A stretch of 50,993 nt of DNA. Origin: Pirellulaceae bacterium. GTDB taxonomy: Bacteria; Planctomycetota; Planctomycetia; Pirellulales; Pirellulaceae. The notes beneath the pieces were generated by a model. That model ran no database searches, was not told where the DNA came from, and was given only the letters and a program-made list of their open reading frames with translations. The DNA lies in contig JAGFJK010000213.1 of assembly GCA_024102795.1 (NCBI GenBank), positions 1 to 50,993 on the forward strand, in the 5' to 3' direction. Shown one piece after another: positions 25,364-32,814 of the stretch. How positions within the stretch are numbered: the first letter of the stretch is position 1; each line of letters starts with the position of its first letter. Made by a program: the position numbers and the translations under genes.

Positions 25364-26815
25364 CTACCGGCCGCCGCCCCGTTTGAGCAGTTCGGTCGCG
25401 CGAGCCGGATCGTAGGCGGGGTTCGGCACCGGCATTCGCGCCCCGACCGCCTGCCGCCACTGGTGTAGCGCGGTCCTCAGCAGGCTGGCGCGAGCGGGCT
25501 GAGCGGCCGCCAGATCGTGCTGTTCGGACACGTCGTCCCGTAAGTTGTACAGTTCGACCTGGCTGTCTTCGAAGAACTCAATCAGCTTCCAGTCTCCTCG
25601 GCGGATGGCACTGGCCGGAGTACTATGATGATAGTGCGGCAAGTGCCAGTGGAGCGTGTCGCGGGCGAGTGGCCGAGTCGGGTCGCGCAGCAAACCGGCG
25701 AGGCTCGCTCCGTCGCGCGGCTGCCTGTCCGGCAGTTCGGCCCTCGCCAGTTCAACGAACGTGGGATACAGGTCCAGCGTGTTTGCCGGAGTGTCGCAGA
25801 CGAAACCCGCGGGAACGTGGCCCGGCCAGCGGACGATGGCTGGCACTCGGATGCCGCCTTCGTACAGCGTTCCCTTCTCGCCGCGCAGCGGCTTGTTCGA
25901 AGTCACTACCCGGCCGCTCTGTTCGTGTTCCAGACCGCCGTTGTCCGAAACAAAGACGATCAGCGTGCGGTCGGCCAGTCCCGCGGCGTCCACGGCCGCG
26001 ACGATCTGACCAACGCTCTGATCCAACTCCGCCAGCAGGCCCGCGTAGGCCGGCAGGCAGGGATAACCGGCCGCGGGTTGTTTCGCCTGGAACCGGGCGA
26101 GCAGCTCCGGAGTAGTCGACAACGGTATGTGAACGGCCGCGTGAGAGACCTGCAACAGGAACGGCCGCTGGCGGTTGGCTTGAATGAATTCGATGGCCCG
26201 CTCGGAGAGAAACTCCGCCGTGCGGCGCGGTGCGTCTCTGCCGGTGATCCGCGGCGGCTGCGTGTTACCCTGGCATACGAGCGCTGTCTGCCAGCCCTGC
26301 CGATCGGGACCGAATCCGCTGCCGCCCAGATGCCACTTGCCAAAATATCCCGTGGCATAGCCGGCCGTCTGCAGGCGTTCGGCGAACGTCTCGACCTCCA
26401 GCGGCAGATGCGCCGGCACGAGCGGGTCGATCAGCCGGGCGAACGGGCGGCGATGGCCGGGAATATGCTGAGTGATCCCGAAGCGGGCCTGGTCCTGGCC
26501 CGATTGGAGGTTCGCCCGCGTCGGCGAGCAGACAGGTCCAGCGTAGAACTGCGTGAACCGCAGCCCCTCGCGGGCCAACCGATCGATGTGCGGCGTCTCG
26601 TGAAACCTGTTGCCATAACAGCCCAAGTCGGCCCAACCCAGGTCGTCGGCCAGGATCAGTATGATGTTGGGCGCTCGACCCGGTTCGAGTGCCTGTGCGG
26701 AGTCTTGTACGGCCCATGGCCACAGCACGAAGCCGACGAAGGCCAGAACCAGGCTGGCTCTTGCCGGCAACATGCAAACCGAAAGGTCGCGATGTGTGAC
26801 TCGTTGAATACTCAT
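25364..26815 (-). CDS. Secreted type I sulfatase
   Basis: This 483-aa sulfatase has ILILADDLGWADLGCYG (metal-binding Asp pair), the active box VCSPTRANLQSGQ (Cys96) and FGKWHLGGSG. The signal peptide begins at the internal Met (MLPARASLVLAFVG, ATG at 26773). The upstream ATG at 26815 forms a 4-nt ATGA overlap with the preceding gene's stop, so translational coupling favours the longer form, while signal-peptide shape would also allow the shorter one. The S-G-Q ending of the box departs slightly from the common LTG(R). Confidence 0.9.
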   Translation of the reverse strand: MSIQRVTHRDLSVCMLPARASLVLAFVGFVLWPWAVQDSAQALEPGRAPNIILILADDLGWADLGCYGNRFHETPHIDRLAREGLRFTQFYAGPVCSPTRANLQSGQDQARFGITQHIPGHRRPFARLIDPLVPAHLPLEVETFAERLQTAGYATGYFGKWHLGGSGFGPDRQGWQTALVCQGNTQPPRITGRDAPRRTAEFLSERAIEFIQANRQRPFLLQVSHAAVHIPLSTTPELLARFQAKQPAAGYPCLPAYAGLLAELDQSVGQIVAAVDAAGLADRTLIVFVSDNGGLEHEQSGRVVTSNKPLRGEKGTLYEGGIRVPAIVRWPGHVPAGFVCDTPANTLDLYPTFVELARAELPDRQPRDGASLAGLLRDPTRPLARDTLHWHLPHYHHSTPASAIRRGDWKLIEFFEDSQVELYNLRDDVSEQHDLAAAQPARASLLRTALHQWRQAVGARMPVPNPAYDPARATELLKRGGGR

Positions 26816-27720
26816 CTATCAGGCGTGGCTTGAGTTGATCCGCTCCTGGCGACGCCGCTGTGGGGATACTTCGAGACGGTGTCCCAGGCCAGTTCCTGCA
26901 GGATGGCGTGTTGCGCCTCGTTCACGCCCCGAAAATCGACCTTCAGCCCCACCGGGCTGCTACGGTAAATCGCCGCGAAATTGCAGTACGCGGCCAGCCA
27001 CTGCACGTGGGGACCCGCGTGGCCAATCGGATCGGTGAACAACTCGGATTGTCTGGCCACGCCGGGGAACTTGCCCTCGACCACCAGTTTCCGCAGTCGG
27101 ACCACCGCGTCGCCGACGGGCACAATGAACAAGGCCTGCCTATCGTGCCGTTTGTTCAGCTCATCGACCTGGCCCTCCAGCCTGGTGCGCCACTCATCGA
27201 CCGCCGCCTGCAGTTCGTCAATCGTCAGATTGTCTCGCAGTGCGTTGTCGCGAATGCGCTTTTCCGGCGCTGGCACGTCGAAGGGATACCAGGAGGCCTG
27301 GACAAGAAGTCGCAACCGGGGATTGTGCGACAGTCCCAACTCCGTGAACTTGGAGATTCCCTCGTCGGGTACCGTCAGGTGAGCGGCCATCGTGAACACA
27401 TCGACCTGGCCGCTGGCCAAGGCCGGTTTGGCCTTGTTTCGATCGTCGGCCAGGTCCCAGTGTTGAATGACGCGCGAGCCGCCGATCCCTTGGGTGCCAG
27501 CCAGCTTGTGCCCTTCGATGCCAGCCGACTTGACCAGTTGTTCGACGCGCGGCGGCACGAACATGTGGAAGCTGTGTCCTGTGTAGAAGACGCGCAGACC
27601 GGCTGGTGGTTGGGGCGATTCCTCGGCCATTGAACGCTGCGGGCTGGCCGCCGCGAGCAGGCAGCAGCCAAGGATCAGCCAGGCCAGACAACGGCCCTGC
27701 GAAGCAAGGTATCTTCCCAT
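26812..27720 (-). CDS. Secreted SGNH/GDSL-like hydrolase, first gene of the sulfatase operon
   Basis: This 302-aa protein has a signal peptide (to about residue 32). RVFYTGHSFHMF follows, where Gly-His-Ser50 sits at the nucleophile position of an SGNH-like fold, and near the C-terminus DPIGHAGPH supplies a plausible Asp-x-x-x-His pair. Similar planctomycete proteins are found beside sulfatases. It could remove acetyl or other ester groups from a polysaccharide, which is inference. The ATG at 27720 has AAGGAG 8 nt upstream and is preferred over the longer frame from 27789. Its stop overlaps the next sulfatase start by 4 nt. Confidence 0.7.
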   Translation of the reverse strand: MGRYLASQGRCLAWLILGCCLLAAASPQRSMAEESPQPPAGLRVFYTGHSFHMFVPPRVEQLVKSAGIEGHKLAGTQGIGGSRVIQHWDLADDRNKAKPALASGQVDVFTMAAHLTVPDEGISKFTELGLSHNPRLRLLVQASWYPFDVPAPEKRIRDNALRDNLTIDELQAAVDEWRTRLEGQVDELNKRHDRQALFIVPVGDAVVRLRKLVVEGKFPGVARQSELFTDPIGHAGPHVQWLAAYCNFAAIYRSSPVGLKVDFRGVNEAQHAILQELAWDTVSKYPHSGVARSGSTQATPDR

Positions 27721-27820
27721 CGACAAAGCTCCTTCGAGTGCAGGTTGTGTTGAGGTTCCAGCCGGTATCCCGGAACAGGGAACTCGCAAGCTGCCGGTCC
27801 CAGGTCAAAATGCAGGTGCC

Positions 27821-27869
27821 GTTCCGCAATGCTCCCGGATGGGCAACGGCATGTCAAGTCTCTTCAAAA
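27821..27869 (+). repeat. Dispersed repeat gttccgcaat...gcatgtcaag, copy 1
   Basis: About 49 nt that align, with roughly two-thirds identity by eye, to 31971-32018. Shared ends are gttccgcaat and gcatgtcaag followed by cttctcaaaa/ctcttcaaaa. Confidence 0.5.
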
Positions 27870-27887
27870 GACAGCGTATTCCCGGAG

Positions 27888-28078
27888 ACAAAGTAGCCAT
27901 CACGCTCCGCGTGATGAGCCCTCCGACCGCGGTCTGAACCCGCTGCCGCGGCCAGTGTCCAACCGGACTTGCGGGTGGCGCAGGTCCGGGCGCTCATCAA
28001 CGACCGATGGTGACTCCCTGCGATAGGAGACGTTGAGTCTGCAAGGGCTCATCACGCGGAGCGTGATGACTACTTTGT
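27888..28078. mobile_element. 191-bp MITE-like element with 35-bp terminal inverted repeats
   Basis: Arms 27888-27922 and 28044-28078 are reverse complements over 35 bp with a single mismatch. Each begins at its outer edge with acaaagtag and contains a catcacgc/gcgtgatg hairpin. The interior (about 120 bp) encodes nothing recognisable. The arm sequence is the same family as the palindrome at 11597-11635. No clear target-site duplication was identified. Confidence 0.65.
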
Positions 28079-28122
28079 TGTTCCCTCTAACCCGGCAGGC
28101 GCCTCCTCAGCCCTCCTCGAAG

Positions 28123-28166
28123 CGGCGAGTGAGCCAGAAGGATTGGTCAGTTTCCTCGTCGCCGAT
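28123..28166 (-). repeat. Dispersed GAGTGAGCCAG repeat, second copy
   Basis: This closely matches 6501-6545 (shared gagtgagccag, ggattggt, tttcctcgtcgccg). It ends 5 nt before the sulfatase fragment begins. Confidence 0.65.
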
Positions 28167-28170
28167 CCAG

Positions 28171-28410
28171 CTATTCCTGCCGGCGACTTCGGCCAGCGGC
28201 CTTGGACTTTTCCAGCAAGGCCTTGAGTTGCGAGACGATCTCGGGCCGTTCGAGAAACAAGTTTGTTGTTTCGCCGGGAGCCGTTTCGAGGTTGTAGAGC
28301 TGGCCGTGGGCGTCCGCCGCCGTTTTCGGCAGTGAGAACCGCTTCAGTTCGCCGGTGGCGTAGTTGTTTCCGCCGGAGCCGGCGTGGTCAAGGTATTTTC
28401 AGTTGCCGCG
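28171..28410 (-). pseudogene. Broken 3' fragment of a sulfatase gene
   Basis: Read on the minus strand, this stretch aligns without gaps to the last 78 residues of the intact sulfatase at 29541-31133. By hand count 61 of 78 residues agree, for example GETTNLF, ERPEIVSQLKALL and KSKAAGRSR, ending at the same TAG. A tryptophan of the parent (GHWKYLDH) is a TGA stop here, and nothing of the catalytic domain remains. Homology starts exactly at the stop codon and fades at about 28410. It is a decayed partial duplicate. Confidence 0.85.
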
Positions 28411-28493
28411 GCGGCCGGGCCGGCGGGCAGCGAAGAAGAGCTCTTGAACAGGGACCCTGCATGAGCGAGAATAAAGTGTTCCTGGAGGAGATC

Positions 28494-28742
28494 ATGACAG
28501 CCACCGATCAACCGACGCTTTACGACGAACTGCTCGATATATTGGCCGAGGCGGCTGACGCCGAGCGACTGCTTGCTTTCAAATTGCCCGCGGAGAAGCA
28601 AGCACGCCTCGAAATGTTGCTGCGCAAGAATGCCGATGGCTCACTTTCGGCGGACGAGAGCGGCGAATTGGAGGAATACGAACGTCTGGAGCACTTCGGT
28701 CGCATGCTGAAGGCCCGCTTGCGGCAGAAGCATCGTCAGTGA
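28494..28742 (+). CDS. Small acidic protein paired with HNH nuclease
   Basis: This 82-aa, charged, mostly helical protein (LYDELLDILAEAADAERLLA; then ADGSLSADESGELEEYERL) resembles small proteins often encoded just upstream of HNH or other nuclease genes; their function is not established. The ATG at 28494 is chosen because GGAGGAG lies immediately upstream (28484-28490); an in-frame ATG at 28461 has no such site. Its TGA overlaps the GTG of the HNH gene by 4 nt, so the two are coupled. It might be an immunity, antitoxin or adaptor partner; that is inference from position only. Confidence 0.7.
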   Translation: MTATDQPTLYDELLDILAEAADAERLLAFKLPAEKQARLEMLLRKNADGSLSADESGELEEYERLEHFGRMLKARLRQKHRQ

Positions 28743-29158
28743 ACGTTCGGCCCTCAGCGGACGTACGGCGACAAGTCGCCAAGAGAGCCAATGAACGTTG
28801 TGAATACTGCCTGATTCACCAAGACGATGCCCTTGCGACACATCAGATCGATCACGTCGTCGCCGAGAAACATGGCGGTCCCACAACATCGGACAATCTG
28901 GCCCTTGCATGCATCCTATGCAACCTTCGCAAAGGAAGCGATTTGAGTTCCATCGACCCCGAAACGGGCGAAGTGGCGAGGCTGTTTGATCCGAGAAGTC
29001 AGAACTGGTCCGATCATTTTCGAATTGAGGACGTCTACATCGTCGGCACGACCGCCAATGGTCGAGCGACAGTCCAGTTGCTTCAGTTGAACTCTTTCCA
29101 ACGGCTCGCCGAGCGTCGTGAACTGAGAAAAGCCGGCCGGTTTCCGGCAGGATTCTGA
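28739..29158 (+). CDS. HNH endonuclease
   Basis: This compact 139-aa HNH nuclease has two zinc-knuckle pairs, CEYC (Cys21, Cys24) and CILC (Cys58, Cys61), framing the catalytic HQIDHVVAEKHGG...DNL core. Asp38-His39, His45 and Asn53 sit in the expected places. It starts with GTG in a 4-nt overlap with the small upstream gene. No DNA-recognition domain is attached, so target specificity is unknown. The pair sits between a dead sulfatase fragment and the intact sulfatase, in opposite orientation to both, which suggests it was inserted. Confidence 0.9.
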   Translation: MNVRPSADVRRQVAKRANERCEYCLIHQDDALATHQIDHVVAEKHGGPTTSDNLALACILCNLRKGSDLSSIDPETGEVARLFDPRSQNWSDHFRIEDVYIVGTTANGRATVQLLQLNSFQRLAERRELRKAGRFPAGF

Positions 29159-29540
29159 GTTCCGCTTCGCATTCCATATTCTGCCGCGGCAGATACAGCG
29201 CGTGTGCTTCGCGGGGCTGCTTCAGCCCAACGTCCGCAAGCGGCACGTGGCTCTCTGCCACCGCTTGCTTCCGGGCCGCAACAAGCTGACGGTGCCGGAA
29301 ATGCGCCGGCCGCTCCAGTGGCGGCGCGAAAACCTCTCCTGCTGCGGGTGGTGAGGCAAAGTACCGCGGCGAGAACGGTAACTGCGTCGGAGCCTTCGAC
29401 GTTAGTGCAGATCTCGAGGACGAATCGTTAACTACTCCAAACTCGGAGTCCGCCACACAGCCGGCAGATTTCCGTGTGTCTGACCTCTTTGACGTTTCTG
29501 CCTGACCCGAGCTGTTCTGTTGTTCGTGTGCCTGACCTAC
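29159..29540. other. 382-nt gap without a recognised gene
   Basis: This lies between the convergent HNH and sulfatase genes. A small imperfect hairpin (gcaagcgg 29236-29243 with ccgcttgc 29261-29268) and a repeated gtgtcTGACCT/gtgccTGACCT phrase near 29477 and 29528 are visible. I see no conserved coding sequence or RNA. Confidence 0.5.
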
Positions 29541-31133
29541 CTATTCCTGTTCGCGACTTCGGCCAGCGGCCTTGGACTTCTGCAGTAGCGCCTTGAGTTG
29601 CGAGACGATTTCGGGCCGTTCGAAGAACAAGTTTGTTGTTTCGCCGGGATCCGTCGCCAGGTCGTAGAGCTGGCCAGGCGCGCCCGGCGCGGTGTTGGGA
29701 AGGGACAACCGTTCCAGCTCGCCGGCGTCGTAGTTGTTTCCGCCGGAGCCGGGATGATCGAGGTATTTCCAGTGGCCGCGACGAATCGACAACGTTCGTG
29801 CGCCCCCGAAAGCCTGCGTGAGCAGGTAGGGGCGGATCGGCGCGGCGGCGGTGCCGTCGAGCGCGGGCAGGATGTTGAAACTGTCCTCGGCGGCGTCACG
29901 CGGGAGGTCCGTGCCGGTGACGGCGGCCACGGTGGCCATCACGTCGGTGAGGCTGACGAGCTGGTCGCTGGTCGTCCCCGCGTTCACGCGGTCAGGCCAG
30001 CGCACGAGGAACGGCACCCGATGGCCGCCTTCCCACTGATCGCGCTTCACGCCGCGCCACGGCCACGAGCCGTCGTGGTCGTGGTCGCGGCGCATGTGAA
30101 CGACGCTGGTCACTTCGGGTCCGTTGTCGCTGGTGAAGATGACCAGCGTGTTGTCCGCGATGCCGTGCTTGTCGAGTTCGCCCAGCAGCTCGCCGACGAT
30201 GAAGTCGAGCTGCAGGATGAAATCACCGTGCGGCCCAGCGGGGGATTTCCCGCGAAACTCTGATGCGGCGAAGGACGGCAGATGCACGGCTTGCGTGGAG
30301 TGGAACAGAAAGAACGGCTTGGCAGGAGTCGCGCGGCGATGTTCGGCGATGAACTCGCGGCTCTTCTGCAGGAAGACCAGGTCCACTTCCTCCAGCGAAA
30401 AGTCCGGGGCGATGATTCCCCCGCGGCAATCGTTCGCGTAGGGATGCTTCGGCAGTTTCGACCTGTCGAGCAGGCCGTTCGGCGGGACGGGCACGCGGTC
30501 GTTGTCGATGAAGGCGTAGAGCCAGTCGGTCGTCGGGCAGCAGGCCGTGCCGAAGAAGCGGTCGAAGCCGCAGTCCACCGGCCCGCCCTCGATCCGGCGG
30601 CTGAAATCGATCCGCCGCACGGCGTCGAGTCCGCCCTGGTGAATCGGTTCGCCGGCCTTGTCCCGGAAGGTGAGTCCGACATGCCACTTGCCGAACATGG
30701 CGGTGGCGTAGCCGCGGTTGCGAAGCAGCTCGGGCAGCGTGAGCCGCCCGGGCGCGATGAGCGACGGCCCGCCCGCGCCGGTGAACACCGTGCCGCCATT
30801 GGGCACTCGAAACGGCATCTGCCCAGTCATCAGCCCGTAGCGCGTGGGCGTGCAAACGGTGCAAGGGCTATGAGCGTCCGTGAATCGCATACCCTCGCGC
30901 GCCAACCGGTCGATATGTGGCGTCGGCACCCTCGCCCGCTCGTTGTAGCAGTGCACATCGCCATAGCCCAGGTCATCGGCCAGAATGAGTACGATATTAG
31001 GTACACTACCGGGAACCGCTGAAGATGCTTTGCTTGCGGGAGATATTGCCAGCAATCCTGCGGCGGCGGTAAGAATGAGTGTCGCTATATTGTGTAGCAA
31101 GTGGGCGGCTGATTCCCTAGGCCGGGTGTGCAT
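29541..31133 (-). CDS. Secreted type I sulfatase (stand-alone)
   Basis: This 530-aa protein has an N-terminal signal peptide (to about residue 38), IVLILADDLGYGDVHCYN with the metal-binding Asp pair, and the box TVCTPTRYGLMTGQ (Cys94 in C-T-P-T-R). FGKWHVGLTF and the C-terminal QLYDLATDPGETTNLFFERP are family features. The start has GGAG 6 nt upstream. It is separate from the seven-gene operon, with the HNH cassette and a fragment of its own 3' end downstream. The substrate is unknown. Confidence 0.92.
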   Translation of the reverse strand: MHTRPRESAAHLLHNIATLILTAAAGLLAISPASKASSAVPGSVPNIVLILADDLGYGDVHCYNERARVPTPHIDRLAREGMRFTDAHSPCTVCTPTRYGLMTGQMPFRVPNGGTVFTGAGGPSLIAPGRLTLPELLRNRGYATAMFGKWHVGLTFRDKAGEPIHQGGLDAVRRIDFSRRIEGGPVDCGFDRFFGTACCPTTDWLYAFIDNDRVPVPPNGLLDRSKLPKHPYANDCRGGIIAPDFSLEEVDLVFLQKSREFIAEHRRATPAKPFFLFHSTQAVHLPSFAASEFRGKSPAGPHGDFILQLDFIVGELLGELDKHGIADNTLVIFTSDNGPEVTSVVHMRRDHDHDGSWPWRGVKRDQWEGGHRVPFLVRWPDRVNAGTTSDQLVSLTDVMATVAAVTGTDLPRDAAEDSFNILPALDGTAAAPIRPYLLTQAFGGARTLSIRRGHWKYLDHPGSGGNNYDAGELERLSLPNTAPGAPGQLYDLATDPGETTNLFFERPEIVSQLKALLQKSKAAGRSREQE

Positions 31134-31249
31134 ACGATTCTCCGGTGGCCGGTTGCCTTCGGGGTGTGCCGTAGAATGCCGGACCCAGTATCGAACGCCG
31201 GAATCGGCGGGTCAACGGCTCGCGCTCTATTGACATCTGGCTCTATTGA

Positions 31250-31487
31250 CCGCGCATCCGGGCCGCTGGCCCGTCAGACCCGATTGAGGACAATCGGGCT
31301 ACACTGTTGGTGGAGCGATTGTCCTCAATCGCTCGTCCGGCGCTTCGCCGGACCGCGCATCCGGGCCGCTGGCCCGTCAGACCCGATTGAGGACCATCGG
31401 GCTACACTGTTGGTGGAGCGATTGTCCTCAATCGCTCGTCCGGCGCTCCGCCGGACCGCGCATCCGGGCCGCTGGCCCGTCAGACCC
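31250..31487 (+). repeat. 103-bp tandem repeat, 2.3 copies, each with three hairpins
   Basis: Copies start at 31250, 31353 and 31456 (partial, to 31487); the first two differ at about two positions. Each unit holds a cgggccgctggcccg hairpin, a gattgaggacaatcg/cgattgtcctcaatc inverted repeat (one mismatch in copy 2), and a tccggcg/cgccgga hairpin. It lies upstream of the sulfatase gene. Confidence 0.9.
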
Positions 31488-31518
31488 TGCATTCGTGCAG
31501 TGCAGGCGACCGAGCTAT

Positions 31519-31834
31519 TGACCTCTGGGGTCGATTTGGCGGGATGGGGAATTGTCGTGGACTGGGTTGAGTGCATCTGGGGCGGGGAGAATTCGCCCTG
31601 CGACGGTGACCGGCAGGTCCACCAAACCGAAAAATGTCTCTGCCAGGTTCGATGTTTCGCGGCGTTCCACCCATGACTTGGCTGCCCACAAGAGTCTTGT
31701 TCACATGAATACAACTCTGCCGCGACGGCGGACCTCAGGTCGATACTCTCCAATCGGCTAACCGCTACGCGCCCGGCGCCGATTTATCCAAACCCCCGAA
31801 ACCACGTCGGTTTCCATATCGACCCCAGAGGTCA
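31519..31834. repeat. 17-bp perfect inverted repeat bounding 316 bp
   Basis: tgacctctggggtcgat at 31519-31535 and its exact complement at 31818-31834. The sequence between, and the rest of the roughly 930-nt gap 31134-32063, shows no gene I can support. Confidence 0.55.
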
Positions 31835-31970
31835 TTCGTCCGAGGTCATTCGTCCCACCACGGCACAGCGCATCGGAGTGCGATCGAAGTCCGCTTGTTC
31901 AGGCTGTCCTCGACGGGCGGTCACGGACGTGACGCATGATGTTTCCGTCGGAGTTGCAATGGCGGATGCG

Positions 31971-32018
31971 GTTCCGCAATCCTGGCGACCGGACCACCGC
32001 ATGTCAAGCTTCTCAAAA
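31971..32018 (+). repeat. Dispersed repeat gttccgcaat...gcatgtcaag, copy 2
   Basis: Partner of 27821-27869. It ends just before the toxin-antitoxin promoter. Confidence 0.5.
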
Positions 32019-32027
32019 TGTCCTCAG

Positions 32028-32057
32028 ATGACACATTGTGTCGTTGTGTGCTATAAT
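32028..32057 (+). promoter_or_regulatory. Strong sigma-70-like promoter of the toxin-antitoxin pair
   Basis: ATGACA (32028-32033, one mismatch to TTGACA), an 18-nt spacer, and a perfect TATAAT (32052-32057). The predicted transcription start falls at about 32064, the antitoxin ATG itself. Confidence 0.7.
32030..32042. promoter_or_regulatory. Palindromic operator gacacattgtgtc
   Basis: A perfect 13-nt palindrome overlaps the -35 box and spacer of the toxin-antitoxin promoter, the position expected for autorepression by an antitoxin or by its complex with the toxin. Confidence 0.65.
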
Positions 32058-32063
32058 CCGGCG

Positions 32064-32348
32064 ATGATGCCGAAAATCACCAACGAAATGCGCGACGCGA
32101 TCCGACGCAGCCAAGGTCGCCCGGTGGATGTTGGAGACGATCAGGGGGAGGCGACCTACGTGCTCGTCGGCAAGGAGACTTTCGCACAGATGCAGACTGC
32201 CTTGGGACAGGCGGAAGAAGCATCAATTCGGCACGTGCGTTCACTGATCGAAGAGGGAATTGCCAGCGGCGACTACCAACCTGCGGACACCGTATTCGCT
32301 GAGCTTCGGCAGTTTACAGAGAAACTCACCTCGCCACAGGACGCATGA
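32064..32348 (+). CDS. Type II antitoxin
   Basis: This 94-aa protein has an N-terminal half (GRPVDVGDDQGEATYVLVGK, then ETFAQM) like Phd/YefM-type antitoxins. The C-terminal helix (IEEGIASGDYQPADTVFAELRQ) resembles the toxin-binding tail of ParD-like antitoxins. The ATG at 32064 (or 32067) is chosen because TATAAT ends 6 nt upstream, making longer frames unlikely to be transcribed. No ribosome-binding site is seen, which fits a leaderless message. Its stop overlaps the toxin start by 4 nt. It should neutralise the toxin and repress the promoter through the 32030-32042 palindrome. Confidence 0.8.
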   Translation: MMPKITNEMRDAIRRSQGRPVDVGDDQGEATYVLVGKETFAQMQTALGQAEEASIRHVRSLIEEGIASGDYQPADTVFAELRQFTEKLTSPQDA

Positions 32349-32647
32349 AGCCGCTCTTCTATTCGGCCCGCGCTCGCCAGGACATGCGGGCCATTCTTGA
32401 GCATATCGCCGAACACCGGCCCGAGGCTGCCCTTCGCTTCACATCTCGGCTCGAAGAACACGCTCGCATCTTGGAGCGGTTTTCCGAGGCCGGAGCGGCT
32501 CAGCCCGATTTACACCCGGAGATTCGTGTCTTCCCTTATCGTGGGTACGCAGTTTACTACCGAGTACACGACGACCGCGTGACCGTCGAGCGTGTGCTGG
32601 CACCTGGCATCGACGTCCGCCCGGACCTCTTCGACGACGGGATTTGA
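32345..32647 (+). CDS. ParE/RelE-family toxin
   Basis: This 100-aa protein has the compact ParE/RelE fold signature. An N-terminal helix pair (ARQDMRAILEHIAEHRPEAA, then LRFTSRLEE) is followed by beta strands ending in VFPYRGYAVYYRVHDDRVTVERVLAPGID. The Arg/Tyr pattern and the final strand fit ParE (gyrase-directed) at least as well as RelE (mRNA interferase); sequence alone does not settle which. It is translated in ATGA overlap with the antitoxin. The pair may stabilise the repeat-rich region next to it. Confidence 0.88.
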   Translation: MKPLFYSARARQDMRAILEHIAEHRPEAALRFTSRLEEHARILERFSEAGAAQPDLHPEIRVFPYRGYAVYYRVHDDRVTVERVLAPGIDVRPDLFDDGI

Positions 32648-32814
32648 CCAGTCTTTTGACCACGGTATGATACGGAGCGGCCCTGCCCAGGTCGACGCCG
32701 CGTTGATGGGGGGATTTCAAGCTCTGAAGAACTCAACTCGGCCTCCACAGCTCCGGGAAATCACGCACGAAGGAATGGACCATTTCTGGATTGATTCGGG
32801 GAGGACCCTCCTGC

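Noticed and set aside
28641..29456. 271-codon minus-strand frame across the HNH gene
   Set aside because: It is antisense to the HNH zinc and catalytic motifs and has no recognisable feature.
29541..31133. Possibility that the intact sulfatase is itself disrupted
   Set aside because: The frame is continuous with signal peptide, C-T-P-T-R box and full C-terminus; only the upstream fragment at 28171-28410 is broken.
31250..31487. CRISPR array
   Set aside because: Units are contiguous 103-bp tandems with no unique spacers, and there are no cas genes.
31128..31676. 182-codon plus-strand frame over the 103-bp repeats
   Set aside because: Its translation is just the DNA repeat read through, with no start context or homology signal.
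31878..32063. Longer N-terminus for the antitoxin
   Set aside because: The extension would be read through the promoter's -35, operator and -10 sequences, so it is probably not transcribed.
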